A DNA stretch of 64,000 bases from CAINEC01 sp046052065 (GTDB lineage Bacteria; Bacteroidota; Bacteroidia; AKYH767-A; OLB10). Shown piece after piece: positions 15,520 to 24,003 of this stretch (position 1 is the first letter of the stretch; each line of letters opens with the position of its first letter). Both the position numbers and the translations under genes were made by a program. The stretch is taken from assembly GCA_046052065.1 (NCBI GenBank), contig JBJOND010000002.1, positions 1 to 64,000 on the forward strand. Direction: 5' to 3'. The notes below the pieces were generated by a model, which searched no databases, was not told where the DNA came from, and saw only the letters and a program-made list of their open reading frames with translations.

Positions 15520-18500
15520 ATGATGGATCAAACTCCTTATCAGCCTAAAAATAAAGTCAGAATTGTAACAGCAGCCTCCCTTTTCGATGGACATGATGCT
15601 TCTATCAATATCATGCGTCGTATCATGCAAAGCAGTGGTGCTGAGGTAATTCACCTTGGTCACGACAGAAGTGTAAATGAAGTTGTGAATTGTGCGATTG
15701 AAGAGGATGCGAATGCAATTGCGATGACGTCGTACCAAGGCGGACACATGGAATACTTCAAGTATATGTTCGATTTGTTGAAGGAACGTGGCTGTGGTCA
15801 TATCCGAATTTTTGGTGGCGGTGGTGGAACAATCCTTCCCGAAGAAATTAAAGAGCTTCACGAATACGGTATTTCTCGTATCTATCATCCTGATGATGGT
15901 CGTGCAATGGGCTTGCAAGGAATGATTAACGATATGTTGGAGAAGTGTGATTTCGCAACTGGTCAGAATTTAAAGGATGAGCTTTCTGCTATTTCCCCTA
16001 AGAATCATTATGCAGTTGCACGTTTGATTTCAGCTGCTGAGAATAATCCAGATGAGTTCGATAAACTTAATCAAGAAATTAAAAATCGTGCTGATGCATC
16101 TTTGACTCCTGTACTTGGAATAACAGGAACAGGTGGCGCAGGAAAATCTTCTTTAGTAGATGAATTGGTTCGTCGCTTTACAGTCGATTTTAAAGATAAA
16201 AACATTGCCATCATTTCCGTAGATCCATCAAAGCGTAAAACAGGTGGTGCTTTACTCGGAGATCGTATTCGTATGAACGCAATCAATAACGATCACGTGT
16301 ACATGCGTTCCCTCGCTACGCGTCAGAGTAATCTTGCTCTTTCAAAATATGTGAAGGAAGCAGTTGATATTACTAAGGCCGCTGGATTTGATTTAATCAT
16401 TTTAGAAACTTCTGGAATTGGTCAGAGTGATACTGAAATTACCGAGCATAGCGATATGAGTCTGTATGTAATGACTCCCGAATACGGTGCTGCTACACAG
16501 CTAGAGAAAATCGATATGCTTGATTTTGCGAATATCATTGCCTTAAACAAGTTTGATAAGCGTGGTGCTTTAGATGCTATTCGTGATGTAAAAAAACAAT
16601 TTAAGCGCAACCATAATTTATGGGATGCCGATGATGAATCACTTCCAGTTTTTGGGACAATCGCCTCTCAATTCAACGATCCAGGAATGAATCGCTTGTA
16701 TAAAGCAATCATGGATCATCTGAATCAAAAATCGAATGGTAAGCTTGTTTCTTCTTTTCAAGTGACGGATGAAATGTCGGAGAAGATTTATATCATCCCT
16801 CCTCACCGTATGCGTTATTTAAGTGAGATTGCAGAGAATAATCGTGCATATGATAAGTGGGCGAAAGATCAATCAGAAGTTGCGCAAAAGTTATTCGGTA
16901 TTCATAAAGCGATGGATGCATTATCTGATTTAAATGTTACTGATAAAGACAAAGCAATTGATGTATTAAAATCAGCGTATGCAGAATGGGAATTGAAATT
17001 AGATGGTACCAATCGTAAGATGCTGGAGAATTTCAGTTCTAAAATTCAAGCTTACAAAAACGATTACTATATCTTCAAAGTGCGTGATAAAGAAATTAAG
17101 ATTAAAACGCACTATGAGTCGTTATCTAAATCTCGTATTCCAAAAGTTTCTGTTCCACGTTTTGAAGCTTGGGGTGAACAGTTAAACTGGATGTTACAAG
17201 AGAATGTCCCTGGAGAATTCCCTTACACTGCTGGCGTATTTCCTTTCAAGCGCGAAGGTGAAGATCCTACCCGTATGTTCGCTGGTGAAGGCGGACCAGA
17301 AAGAACTAATCGTCGATTCCATTATGTTTCATTAGGAATGCCTGCTCATCGATTAAGTACAGCTTTTGACTCTGTAACTTTATATGGTCACGACCCTGAT
17401 TATCGTCCGGATATTTACGGTAAGATTGGTAATGCAGGTGTGAGCATTTGTTGTTTAGATGATGCGAAGAAATTATACAGTGGATTTAATCTGGCTGATC
17501 CGAAGACATCGGTAAGTATGACTATCAATGGTCCTGCTGCTATGTTAACTGGATTTTTCATGAATGCGGCTATCGATCAGCAATGTGAAATATACATACA
17601 AAACAACGGACTAACGGATAGCGTTAACGAAAAGATTAATCAGATTTTCAAAGACAAAGGGTTACCTCGTCCTACTTACAATGGTCCATTGCCAGAAGGT
17701 AATAATGGTTTAGGTTTGATGTTATTGGGCGTTACGGGTGATGCTGTTCTACCTTCGGATGTTTATCAGAAAATAAAAGCGGATACGATTGCGCAAGTAA
17801 GAGGAACTGTTCAAGCGGATATTTTAAAAGAAGATCAGGCGCAAAACACTTGTATTTTCTCGACTGAATTTGCCTTGCGTTTGATGGGTGATATGCAAGA
17901 ATATTTCATTCAGAATAAGATTCGTAATTTCTATTCGGTTTCTATTTCTGGGTATCATATTGCAGAAGCAGGTGCCAATCCGATAACACAATTAGCATTT
18001 ACATTGGCTAACGGATTTACTTACGTAGAATACTATGTTAGTCGTGGAATGAACATCAACGACTTCGCTCCTAACCTATCTTTCTTCTTCAGTAACGGTA
18101 TCGATCCTGAGTATTCAGTAATCGGACGTGTGGCTCGTCGTATTTGGGCGAAAGCAATGAAGTTAAAATATAACGCGAATGAAAGAAGTCAGATGTTGAA
18201 GTATCATATACAAACATCAGGTCGTTCGTTGCATGCGCAGGAAATTGATTTCAACGATATCCGCACAACATTGCAAGCATTGTATGCTATTTACGATAAC
18301 TGTAATTCACTTCACACGAATGCATACGATGAAGCTATTACAACGCCTACAGAAGAATCAGTTCGTCGTGCGATGGCTATTCAGTTAATCATTAATCGTG
18401 AATTAGGATTAGCGAAGAATGAAAACCCATTACAAGGTTCATTCATCATTGAAGAATTAACAGAATTAGTAGAAGCAGCTGTGTTAACAGAATTTGATCG

Positions 18501-18900
18501 TATTACAGAACGTGGTGGTGTATTAGGTTCGATGGAAACAATGTATCAGCGTGGAAAGATTCAGGAAGAGTCGTTGCATTATGAAATGTTGAAACATACA
18601 GGTGAATATCCAATTATCGGAGTAAATACCTTCTTATCATCGAAAGGATCTCCAACAGTAACACCAAAAGAAGTCATTCGTGCAACAACAGAAGAAAAAG
18701 AATTCCAGATTAACATGTTGAATAATTTGCATAAGGCGCATCAAGACAAAGCTTCCAATTTACTACGTGAGTTGCAAGTGACAGCCATTCATAACAAGAA
18801 CATGTTTGATGTGATGATGGAAGTAAGTAAGTATTGCAGCCTAGGTCAAATCACCAAAGCATTATTTGAAGTTGGTGGTCAGTACAGACGAAATATGTAA
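15520..18900 (+). CDS. icmF: Fused cobalamin-dependent acyl-CoA mutase (IcmF type)
   Basis: A 1126-residue cytosolic enzyme that fuses three units. Residues about 12-150 are the B12-binding domain, with DGH at 23-25 (His25 as the cobalt ligand) and FGGGGGTI near 105-112. Residues about 195-420 are the MeaB-like GTPase chaperone, with the P-loop GITGTGGAGKSS at about 200-211 and NKFDK as base-recognition motif. Residues about 540-1126 are the mutase barrel (FPYTAGVFPFK, FAGEGGPERTN, SVSMTINGPA). This order is diagnostic of IcmF, which interconverts isobutyryl-CoA and n-butyryl-CoA and in some members related acyl-CoAs. The start may be either of two adjacent ATGs. No acyl-CoA dehydrogenase lies nearby. 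Confidence 0.95.
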   Translation: MMDQTPYQPKNKVRIVTAASLFDGHDASINIMRRIMQSSGAEVIHLGHDRSVNEVVNCAIEEDANAIAMTSYQGGHMEYFKYMFDLLKERGCGHIRIFGGGGGTILPEEIKELHEYGISRIYHPDDGRAMGLQGMINDMLEKCDFATGQNLKDELSAISPKNHYAVARLISAAENNPDEFDKLNQEIKNRADASLTPVLGITGTGGAGKSSLVDELVRRFTVDFKDKNIAIISVDPSKRKTGGALLGDRIRMNAINNDHVYMRSLATRQSNLALSKYVKEAVDITKAAGFDLIILETSGIGQSDTEITEHSDMSLYVMTPEYGAATQLEKIDMLDFANIIALNKFDKRGALDAIRDVKKQFKRNHNLWDADDESLPVFGTIASQFNDPGMNRLYKAIMDHLNQKSNGKLVSSFQVTDEMSEKIYIIPPHRMRYLSEIAENNRAYDKWAKDQSEVAQKLFGIHKAMDALSDLNVTDKDKAIDVLKSAYAEWELKLDGTNRKMLENFSSKIQAYKNDYYIFKVRDKEIKIKTHYESLSKSRIPKVSVPRFEAWGEQLNWMLQENVPGEFPYTAGVFPFKREGEDPTRMFAGEGGPERTNRRFHYVSLGMPAHRLSTAFDSVTLYGHDPDYRPDIYGKIGNAGVSICCLDDAKKLYSGFNLADPKTSVSMTINGPAAMLTGFFMNAAIDQQCEIYIQNNGLTDSVNEKINQIFKDKGLPRPTYNGPLPEGNNGLGLMLLGVTGDAVLPSDVYQKIKADTIAQVRGTVQADILKEDQAQNTCIFSTEFALRLMGDMQEYFIQNKIRNFYSVSISGYHIAEAGANPITQLAFTLANGFTYVEYYVSRGMNINDFAPNLSFFFSNGIDPEYSVIGRVARRIWAKAMKLKYNANERSQMLKYHIQTSGRSLHAQEIDFNDIRTTLQALYAIYDNCNSLHTNAYDEAITTPTEESVRRAMAIQLIINRELGLAKNENPLQGSFIIEELTELVEAAVLTEFDRITERGGVLGSMETMYQRGKIQEESLHYEMLKHTGEYPIIGVNTFLSSKGSPTVTPKEVIRATTEEKEFQINMLNNLHKAHQDKASNLLRELQVTAIHNKNMFDVMMEVSKYCSLGQITKALFEVGGQYRRNM

Positions 18901-18908
18901 CAACCTTA

Positions 18909-18972
18909 GCTCCATAGGAGCGTAACAAAAATAGCCCCGTTAGGGGCGCAATATAAATAGCCCCAGCGGGGC
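18909..18972. repeat. Three REP-like palindromes upstream of the transposase
   Basis: GCTCC-ATA-GGAGC (18909-18921), GCCCC-GTTA-GGGGC (18934-18947) and GCCCC-AGC-GGGGC (18960-18972). The last two are spaced 26 bp apart. Each is preceded by TA and followed by G. They fill most of the gap between icmF and the transposase gene. Confidence 0.85.
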
Positions 18973-18984
18973 GTAATATTAATT

Positions 18985-19470
18985 ATGGCCAACACCTATA
19001 CCCAGCTCTACATTCATGTAGTATTCGCCGTTAAGCGAAGGGCGTGTGTCATTTCCAAATCATGGCGTGATGAATTATTTCAATACATTACAGGAATTGT
19101 CACAAACAAAGGACAAAAATTAATGAATGTTAATGGTGTTGAAGATCACATTCATATTTTGTTAGGAATAAAACCTGATTGTAATTTATCCGATTTAGTT
19201 CGTGATATTAAAGCTAATTCATCGAGATGGATAAATGAAAAGAAACTAGTGCCAGGGAAATTCGAATGGCAAAATGGATTCGGAGCCTTTTCGGTAGGTG
19301 CGTCACAAGTGAATATTATTATGAATTATATTGCTCACCAAGAGGAACACCATCAAAAAACAAAATTCCGAGAAGAGTATATCGAATTCTTACAAGCTTA
19401 TGAGGTAGATTATAAAGAAGAATACTTGTTTGAGTCGGTTGGTGACGCTCCTACGGAGCTCAATCAATAA
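18985..19470 (+). CDS. REP-associated tyrosine transposase (RAYT, Y1/HUH type)
   Basis: A 161-residue single-strand DNA transposase of the IS200-like Y1 family. The HUH motif is HIH at 55-57 (VEDHIHIL). The helix MNYIAHQEEHHQ carries the likely catalytic Tyr115; the QEEHH text after it is typical of the REP-associated branch rather than of IS200 proper. Seven short palindromes, close to GCTCC-NNN-GGAGC, flank the gene in both orientations. The first downstream one (19447-19459) lies inside the 3' end of the coding frame and encodes part of the DAPTELNQ tail. RAYTs are usually single-copy, resident genes that spread the palindromes rather than themselves. No tnpB is present. Confidence 0.9.
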   Translation: MANTYTQLYIHVVFAVKRRACVISKSWRDELFQYITGIVTNKGQKLMNVNGVEDHIHILLGIKPDCNLSDLVRDIKANSSRWINEKKLVPGKFEWQNGFGAFSVGASQVNIIMNYIAHQEEHHQKTKFREEYIEFLQAYEVDYKEEYLFESVGDAPTELNQ

Positions 19471-19574
19471 CTATATAATCATTCAATTGTTATTTCGCTC
19501 CTACGGAGCTCTAATAATCAATTAATGATATCAATAGCTCCAACGGGGCGAAATAAAAATAGTTCCGTAGGAGC
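19447..19574. repeat. Four REP-like palindromes downstream of the transposase
   Basis: GCTCC-TAC-GGAGC at 19447-19459 and again at 19497-19509, GCTCC-AAC-GGGGC at 19537-19549, and GTTCC-GTA-GGAGC at 19562-19574. By flanking bases (TA before, G after) the first two are inverted relative to the last two and to the upstream trio, so facing pairs exist as in BIME-type elements. Confidence 0.85.
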
Positions 19575-19584
19575 GTCATATAAA

Positions 19585-19683
19585 AATTCGAATTATCGAA
19601 TTGTCAAATTATCAAATTGTCCCGTTAGCATATTAGCAAATTGCCAAATTATCCCATTAGCAAATTAACAAATTAGCAAATTG
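19585..19683. repeat. Degenerate AAATTG/AAATTA repeats running into trmH
   Basis: About ten irregular copies of CAAATTRNC or TTAGCAAATT. The last unit, GCAAATTG, supplies the TTG start codon of trmH (19681-19683). It resembles the tract at 15304-15470. Confidence 0.7.
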
Positions 19684-20358
19684 ATTTCTCTTTCCCCCGA
19701 CCTCCTCACCTACCTCGAACAATTTGTTCAGGCGGAGCGAATACTTCGATTAAAAGAAGTACTTGCAAAGCGGACGAATTATCTAACGGTGGTAATGGAT
19801 CAGGTGGTGGATCCGCATAATATTAGTGCGATCTGTCGAAGTGCAGAGTGTTTTGGGGTGCAGAATATTCATTTGATTGAAGGTGATTTCCCTTTTCGAG
19901 GTGCTAGAAAAATTCAGCGTGGTTCATTGAATTGGGTAAATGTGAATCGTTATGATGGAGTTGATAAAACTCAATCATGCATTGAAACACTAAAGAAGAA
20001 AGGTTATAAAATTGTAGCCGTATCGCCTCATGCTGCTAGTAAATCAATTTCAGAATTAACATTTGATAAACCCATAGCTTTAGTCATGGGACAAGAGCAA
20101 AAAGGCGTTTCAGAGGAGTTAATGGCAACTGCTGATGAATGTGTGATTATACCAATGAACGGATTTACAGAGAGTCTAAATGTGTCTGTAGCATGCTCCA
20201 TCGCATTATATGATTTAAGAAAGCGATTAGAAGAAAGTATGGTAAGTTGGCAACTGAGTGAATCCGATAGATCTGAATTATACCAGCAATGGTTGTTTGA
20301 TTCTATTAAACGTCCCGATTTAATCATAGAGCACTACAATAAATCAATTGCGAAGTGA
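19681..20358 (+). CDS. trmH: TrmH/SpoU-family tRNA 2'-O-methyltransferase
   Basis: A 225-residue SPOUT-fold enzyme that transfers methyl from S-adenosylmethionine to a ribose 2'-OH, for TrmH the G18 of tRNAs. The three family motifs are present: VVDPHNISAICRSAECFG (motif 1), IALVMGQEQKGVSEEL (motif 2) and IPMNGFTESLNVSVACSIAL (motif 3 with the knot). The start is TTG at 19681; an in-frame TAA lies 15 bp upstream and no ATG occurs before the conserved region, so no better start exists. It begins a tight cluster: the tatD-like gene overlaps its stop by 4 bp. The exact target nucleotide is inferred from family similarity. Confidence 0.88.
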   Translation: MISLSPDLLTYLEQFVQAERILRLKEVLAKRTNYLTVVMDQVVDPHNISAICRSAECFGVQNIHLIEGDFPFRGARKIQRGSLNWVNVNRYDGVDKTQSCIETLKKKGYKIVAVSPHAASKSISELTFDKPIALVMGQEQKGVSEELMATADECVIIPMNGFTESLNVSVACSIALYDLRKRLEESMVSWQLSESDRSELYQQWLFDSIKRPDLIIEHYNKSIAK

Positions 20359-21023
20359 GTACCCCTTATATCGATATCCATACACATCATTTTTCAAATC
20401 GTGAAGAAGTAATTTCTTTTAGAAGTATTGATGTGAATGAATATTTGAAAGCTCCTGAATTAATCAATCAATTGTTTAGTATCGGATTGCATCCTTGGTT
20501 TTTGACTAAGGAAAATTCATCGACCAATTTATTAGTTGTCGAGGAATTAATTAATCACGATAATTTAATTGCCATTGGTGAATGCGGATTAGATAAAATT
20601 ATTGATGTCGATTATGCATATCAACAACAAGTATTTAAAAGTCAGATTCAATTATCAGAGAAATATTTGAAACCATTGATTATTCATCAGGTCAAATCGC
20701 ATGAAGAGCTTTTGAAAATAAAACGTGACCTAAGTCCTATTCAGCCTTGGATAATTCATGGCACTCGCCTAAAATGGACTATTGCAAAGGATTTATTAAA
20801 CGTTGGAATGTATTTATCCTTTGGTCATCATCTGCTAAAATCAGAACCGCAATTAATCGAAACATTTTTGCAAACACCCAACGATAAAATCTTTTTAGAA
20901 ACTGATAACAGTGCTATTGCAATTGATGATATTTTTGTAAAAGCTGCTGAAATCAAATCGATGGAAGTACAAACATTGAAAGAAATAGTTTATCAAAACT
21001 TCAAAACAGTTTTTAAAAAATGA
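20355..21023 (+). CDS. TatD-family metal-dependent hydrolase
   Basis: A 222-residue TIM-barrel hydrolase. The metal ligands are visible: DIHTHHF near the N-terminus, GECGLDK mid-protein, HQVKSHEELL, IHGTR and LETDNSA, in TatD order. Members act as 3'-5' deoxyribonucleases or other phosphoesterases. It is shorter than the roughly 260 residues of E. coli TatD, as usual in Bacteroidota. It starts with GTG, overlapping the trmH stop (GTGA), and ends in an ATGA overlap with tcdA, so the three genes are translationally coupled. Its physiological substrate is not known. Confidence 0.85.
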   Translation: MSTPYIDIHTHHFSNREEVISFRSIDVNEYLKAPELINQLFSIGLHPWFLTKENSSTNLLVVEELINHDNLIAIGECGLDKIIDVDYAYQQQVFKSQIQLSEKYLKPLIIHQVKSHEELLKIKRDLSPIQPWIIHGTRLKWTIAKDLLNVGMYLSFGHHLLKSEPQLIETFLQTPNDKIFLETDNSAIAIDDIFVKAAEIKSMEVQTLKEIVYQNFKTVFKK

Positions 21024-21748
21024 CGGATCGCTCCTGGTTATCGAGAACGGAATTATTAATTGGAAAGGAAAAGCTTCAAGAACTAGAGCATAAACATGTT
21101 TTAGTCATTGGACTTGGTGGTGTTGGTTCTTATGCCGCTGAATTTATTGCGCGTGGTGGCGTCGGACAAATGACGATTGTTGATGGTGATGTTGTTGATC
21201 CTACGAATCGTAATCGTCAGTTACCAGCCTTAGCAACTAATCACGGTGAACCCAAAGCATTAATCATGAAGGAACGTTTGCTTTCTATCAATCCTGATTT
21301 GAAATTGCGAGTAGTACAATCGTTCATCATGCCCGAAATGGTAGAAGAACTTTTATCTATCAAATACGATTATGTAATTGAAGCCATCGATTCAATCACA
21401 CCTAAAATCATGGTGCTTATTACTGCCTATGCGAAACAACAAAACATTGTGAGTTCAATGGGTGCAGGTGGTAAGTTCGACCCGACTCGTTTGCGTGTAA
21501 CAGATATCTCTGAAACACATACTTGTCGTTTAGCAAAATATGTTCGTAAGCGTCTGCATCGTAAGGGTGTCTTTACTGGTATAAAAGCTGTTTTTTCTGA
21601 TGAGCACATCGTGAAAGAATCATTAATAAAAACAGACGGAACTAACTTTAAAAAATCGGCCTACGGAACCATTTCCTATTTGCCTGCAACATTTGGTGCA
21701 ACCTGTGCTTCGGTTGTGTTACGAGCACTTACAGGACAAAAAGTATAG
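21020..21748 (+). CDS. tcdA: tRNA threonylcarbamoyladenosine dehydratase
   Basis: A 242-residue E1-like (ThiF/MoeB fold) enzyme that uses ATP to cyclise t6A37 of tRNA to ct6A. GLGGVGSYAAEFIARGGVG is the nucleotide-binding loop, and VDGDVVDPTNRNRQ holds the arginine finger region of the family. Residues YVIEAIDSITPK and SSMGAGGKFDPTRLRV are hallmarks of TcdA (CsdL). It follows the tatD-like gene with a 4-bp overlap. The cysteine desulfurase partners (CsdA/CsdE) are not in the window. Confidence 0.92.
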   Translation: MTDRSWLSRTELLIGKEKLQELEHKHVLVIGLGGVGSYAAEFIARGGVGQMTIVDGDVVDPTNRNRQLPALATNHGEPKALIMKERLLSINPDLKLRVVQSFIMPEMVEELLSIKYDYVIEAIDSITPKIMVLITAYAKQQNIVSSMGAGGKFDPTRLRVTDISETHTCRLAKYVRKRLHRKGVFTGIKAVFSDEHIVKESLIKTDGTNFKKSAYGTISYLPATFGATCASVVLRALTGQKV

Positions 21749-21786
21749 TGGCTTTTATTTCCTAAATTTACACTCTATTTTAACGA

Positions 21787-22917
21787 ATGAAATTTACACT
21801 TCAACATAGCGATTCGCAATCTAAAGCGCGTGCTGGTTTACTTGAAACTGCGCATGGTACAATTGAAACACCCATCTTCATGCCTGTGGGTACTGCAGGG
21901 ACAGTTAAAGCCGTTCATCAGCGTGAATTAAAAAATGATATTCAGGCGCAAATAATTTTAGGGAATACGTATCACCTTTACTTACGGCCAGGGACATCCG
22001 TTCTTGAAAAAGCTGGAGGTTTACATAAGTTCATGAATTGGGATGGTCCTATCCTAACTGATAGTGGTGGATTTCAAGTTTTCTCCCTTTCAGGAATTCG
22101 TAAGATAAAAGAAGAAGGAGTTCAGTTTAGCTCTCATATCGATGGCTCTAAGCATTTGTTTACTCCTGAAAGAGCAATGGATATTCAACGAAGTATTGGT
22201 GGTGATATCATCATGGCTTTTGATGAGTGTACTCCCTACCCTTGTGAATATTCTCTTGCTAAAAAATCGATGGAGTTAACGCACCGCTGGTTAACCCGTT
22301 GCTGTGATCATTTTGATAAGACGGATTCGCTCTATGGTTATGAGCAGAATTTGTTTCCAATCGTGCAAGGAAGTACTTTTAAAGATTTACGGAAACAAAG
22401 TGCAGAGTTTATTGCTTCCAAAGAACGAGTTGGAAATGCTATTGGTGGATTATCTGTTGGTGAACCTGCAGAGATGATGTATGAAATTACCGATCAGATT
22501 ACTGATATTCTTCCGAAGGATAAACCTCGTTATCTGATGGGTGTTGGCACTCCTGCAAATATCATTGAAGGAATTGCTTTAGGTGTGGACATGTTCGATT
22601 GCGTAATGCCTACACGTAATGCACGCAACGGAATGTTGTTTACAAAGCAAGGAATTATCAATATTCGTAATGAAAAATGGAAAGATGATTTTTCTCCCAT
22701 TGAAGCAGATGGTGAAACATATGTGGATACTTATTACTCGAAAGCTTATTTGCGTCATTTGAATTCTAATAACGAAATGCTAGGAGCTCAAATCGCAACT
22801 ATTCATAATTTAGGATTTTACTTATGGCTCGTAAAAGAAGCGCGTCGTAGGATTATTGATGGTTCTTTTGCGGCATGGAAGCCTGTTATTCTTGAAAATG
22901 TTAGTCGTCGTTTGTAA
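21787..22917 (+). CDS. tgt: tRNA-guanine transglycosylase (queuine/preQ1)
   Basis: A 376-residue enzyme that replaces G34 with preQ1 in tRNAs reading NAY codons, part of queuosine synthesis; queE of the same pathway lies at 47501-48115. LTDSGGFQVFSLS and IGGLSVGEP are the substrate-binding motifs, and FDCVMPTRNARNG contains the nucleophile region. The usual zinc site CxCxxC...H is not intact: at the expected position the protein reads ADGETYVDTYYSKAYL, with no cysteines, though HNLGFYLWL keeps the histidine. I believe this loss is widespread in Bacteroidota Tgt, from memory. The stop overlaps the ATG of the next gene. Confidence 0.93.
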   Translation: MKFTLQHSDSQSKARAGLLETAHGTIETPIFMPVGTAGTVKAVHQRELKNDIQAQIILGNTYHLYLRPGTSVLEKAGGLHKFMNWDGPILTDSGGFQVFSLSGIRKIKEEGVQFSSHIDGSKHLFTPERAMDIQRSIGGDIIMAFDECTPYPCEYSLAKKSMELTHRWLTRCCDHFDKTDSLYGYEQNLFPIVQGSTFKDLRKQSAEFIASKERVGNAIGGLSVGEPAEMMYEITDQITDILPKDKPRYLMGVGTPANIIEGIALGVDMFDCVMPTRNARNGMLFTKQGIINIRNEKWKDDFSPIEADGETYVDTYYSKAYLRHLNSNNEMLGAQIATIHNLGFYLWLVKEARRRIIDGSFAAWKPVILENVSRRL

Positions 22918-24002
22918 TGATGAAAATGAAAATACTTGACCGCTATATCATCAGAAAGTTCTTAGGGACTTTCTTTTTTGCGTTAGGGTTAATTATTTTA
23001 ATTGCCATTGTATTTGATATCTCTGAAAAGATTGATGACTTCATCGAGAAGGAAGCGCCACTTAAAGCAATTGTATTTGATTATTATTTAAACTTTATCC
23101 CATACTTTGGAAATTTATTTAGTCCGCTGTTCGTTTTTATATCCGTAATCTTCTTCACTTCGCGAATGGCAAATCTTACAGAGATAGTTGCTATACTTAG
23201 TAGTGGTGTCAGCTTTAAGCGCTTGTTAGTTCCTTACATGGTTGGAGCAACAGTTATAACAAGTATTTCGCTCTATTTAAATAATTATGTAATACCACAT
23301 TCTAACTCTACTCGAATCGCATTCGAAACTAAATACATTAAGAATCCATATGTCTACAAGAATCGCCATGTTCATCGTCAGATAGCACCTGGTGTTTTTA
23401 TTTATTTTGATAGTTATAATAACGTAGATAAAATCGGCTATCAGTTTTCAATGGAGAAAATTGAAAATGGGAAAATGGTTTCAAAGTTAATGTCGGAAAG
23501 AATTATCTGGGATAGTACTAAAACGAAATGGAAAGTGGAAAATTATTTCATTCGTACAATTGATGGTATGAAGGAGACTATTAAATCCGGATATCAGATT
23601 GATACATCTTTAGCTTTTAAGCCTGATGAATTCAATAGACGATCGAATTATATTGAAACAATGGATTCTTACCAACTAAAGAAATACATTGAAGAAGAAA
23701 CTTTACGTGGTTCAGAAGAAATTCCATTGTACCAGGTAGAACTTTACCGTCGTACTTCATTTCCTTTTGCAACATTTATTCTTACTTTAATAGGTGTTTC
23801 TTTATCAAGTAAAAAAGTACGTGGTGGTATAGGTATGCAAATCGGACTTGGAATCCTACTAAGCTTTACTTACATCATGTTTATGCAAATCAGTCAGACG
23901 TTCGCTACTAACGGTAATATGTCGCCTTTATTAGCTGTTTGGATACCTAATATTTTCTTTTCGATTATTGCACTTTACCTTGCAAAGAAAGCAATGCAGT
24001 AA
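22917..24002 (+). CDS. LptF/LptG-family permease (YjgP/YjgQ)
   Basis: A 361-residue inner-membrane protein of the LPS transporter LptB2FG. It has the family layout: three spans at about residues 12-120 (LDRYIIRKFLGTFFFALGL), a periplasmic beta-jellyroll domain at about 130-270, and three spans to the C-terminus. It moves lipopolysaccharide from the inner membrane to the periplasmic bridge; lptD for the last step lies at 50460-53009. Only one copy is present here, and Bacteroidota carry F and G paralogs at separate loci, so I do not choose between LptF and LptG. The coding region starts inside the tgt stop codon (TAATG). Its end is 1 bp from the convergent mqnE stop. Confidence 0.87.
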   Translation: MMKMKILDRYIIRKFLGTFFFALGLIILIAIVFDISEKIDDFIEKEAPLKAIVFDYYLNFIPYFGNLFSPLFVFISVIFFTSRMANLTEIVAILSSGVSFKRLLVPYMVGATVITSISLYLNNYVIPHSNSTRIAFETKYIKNPYVYKNRHVHRQIAPGVFIYFDSYNNVDKIGYQFSMEKIENGKMVSKLMSERIIWDSTKTKWKVENYFIRTIDGMKETIKSGYQIDTSLAFKPDEFNRRSNYIETMDSYQLKKYIEEETLRGSEEIPLYQVELYRRTSFPFATFILTLIGVSLSSKKVRGGIGMQIGLGILLSFTYIMFMQISQTFATNGNMSPLLAVWIPNIFFSIIALYLAKKAMQ

Positions 24003-24003
24003 A

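Noticed and set aside
18985..19470. Complete IS200/IS605 insertion sequence
   Set aside because: No tnpB and no single pair of left/right ends; multiple dispersed palindromes and the QEEHH text fit a RAYT better.
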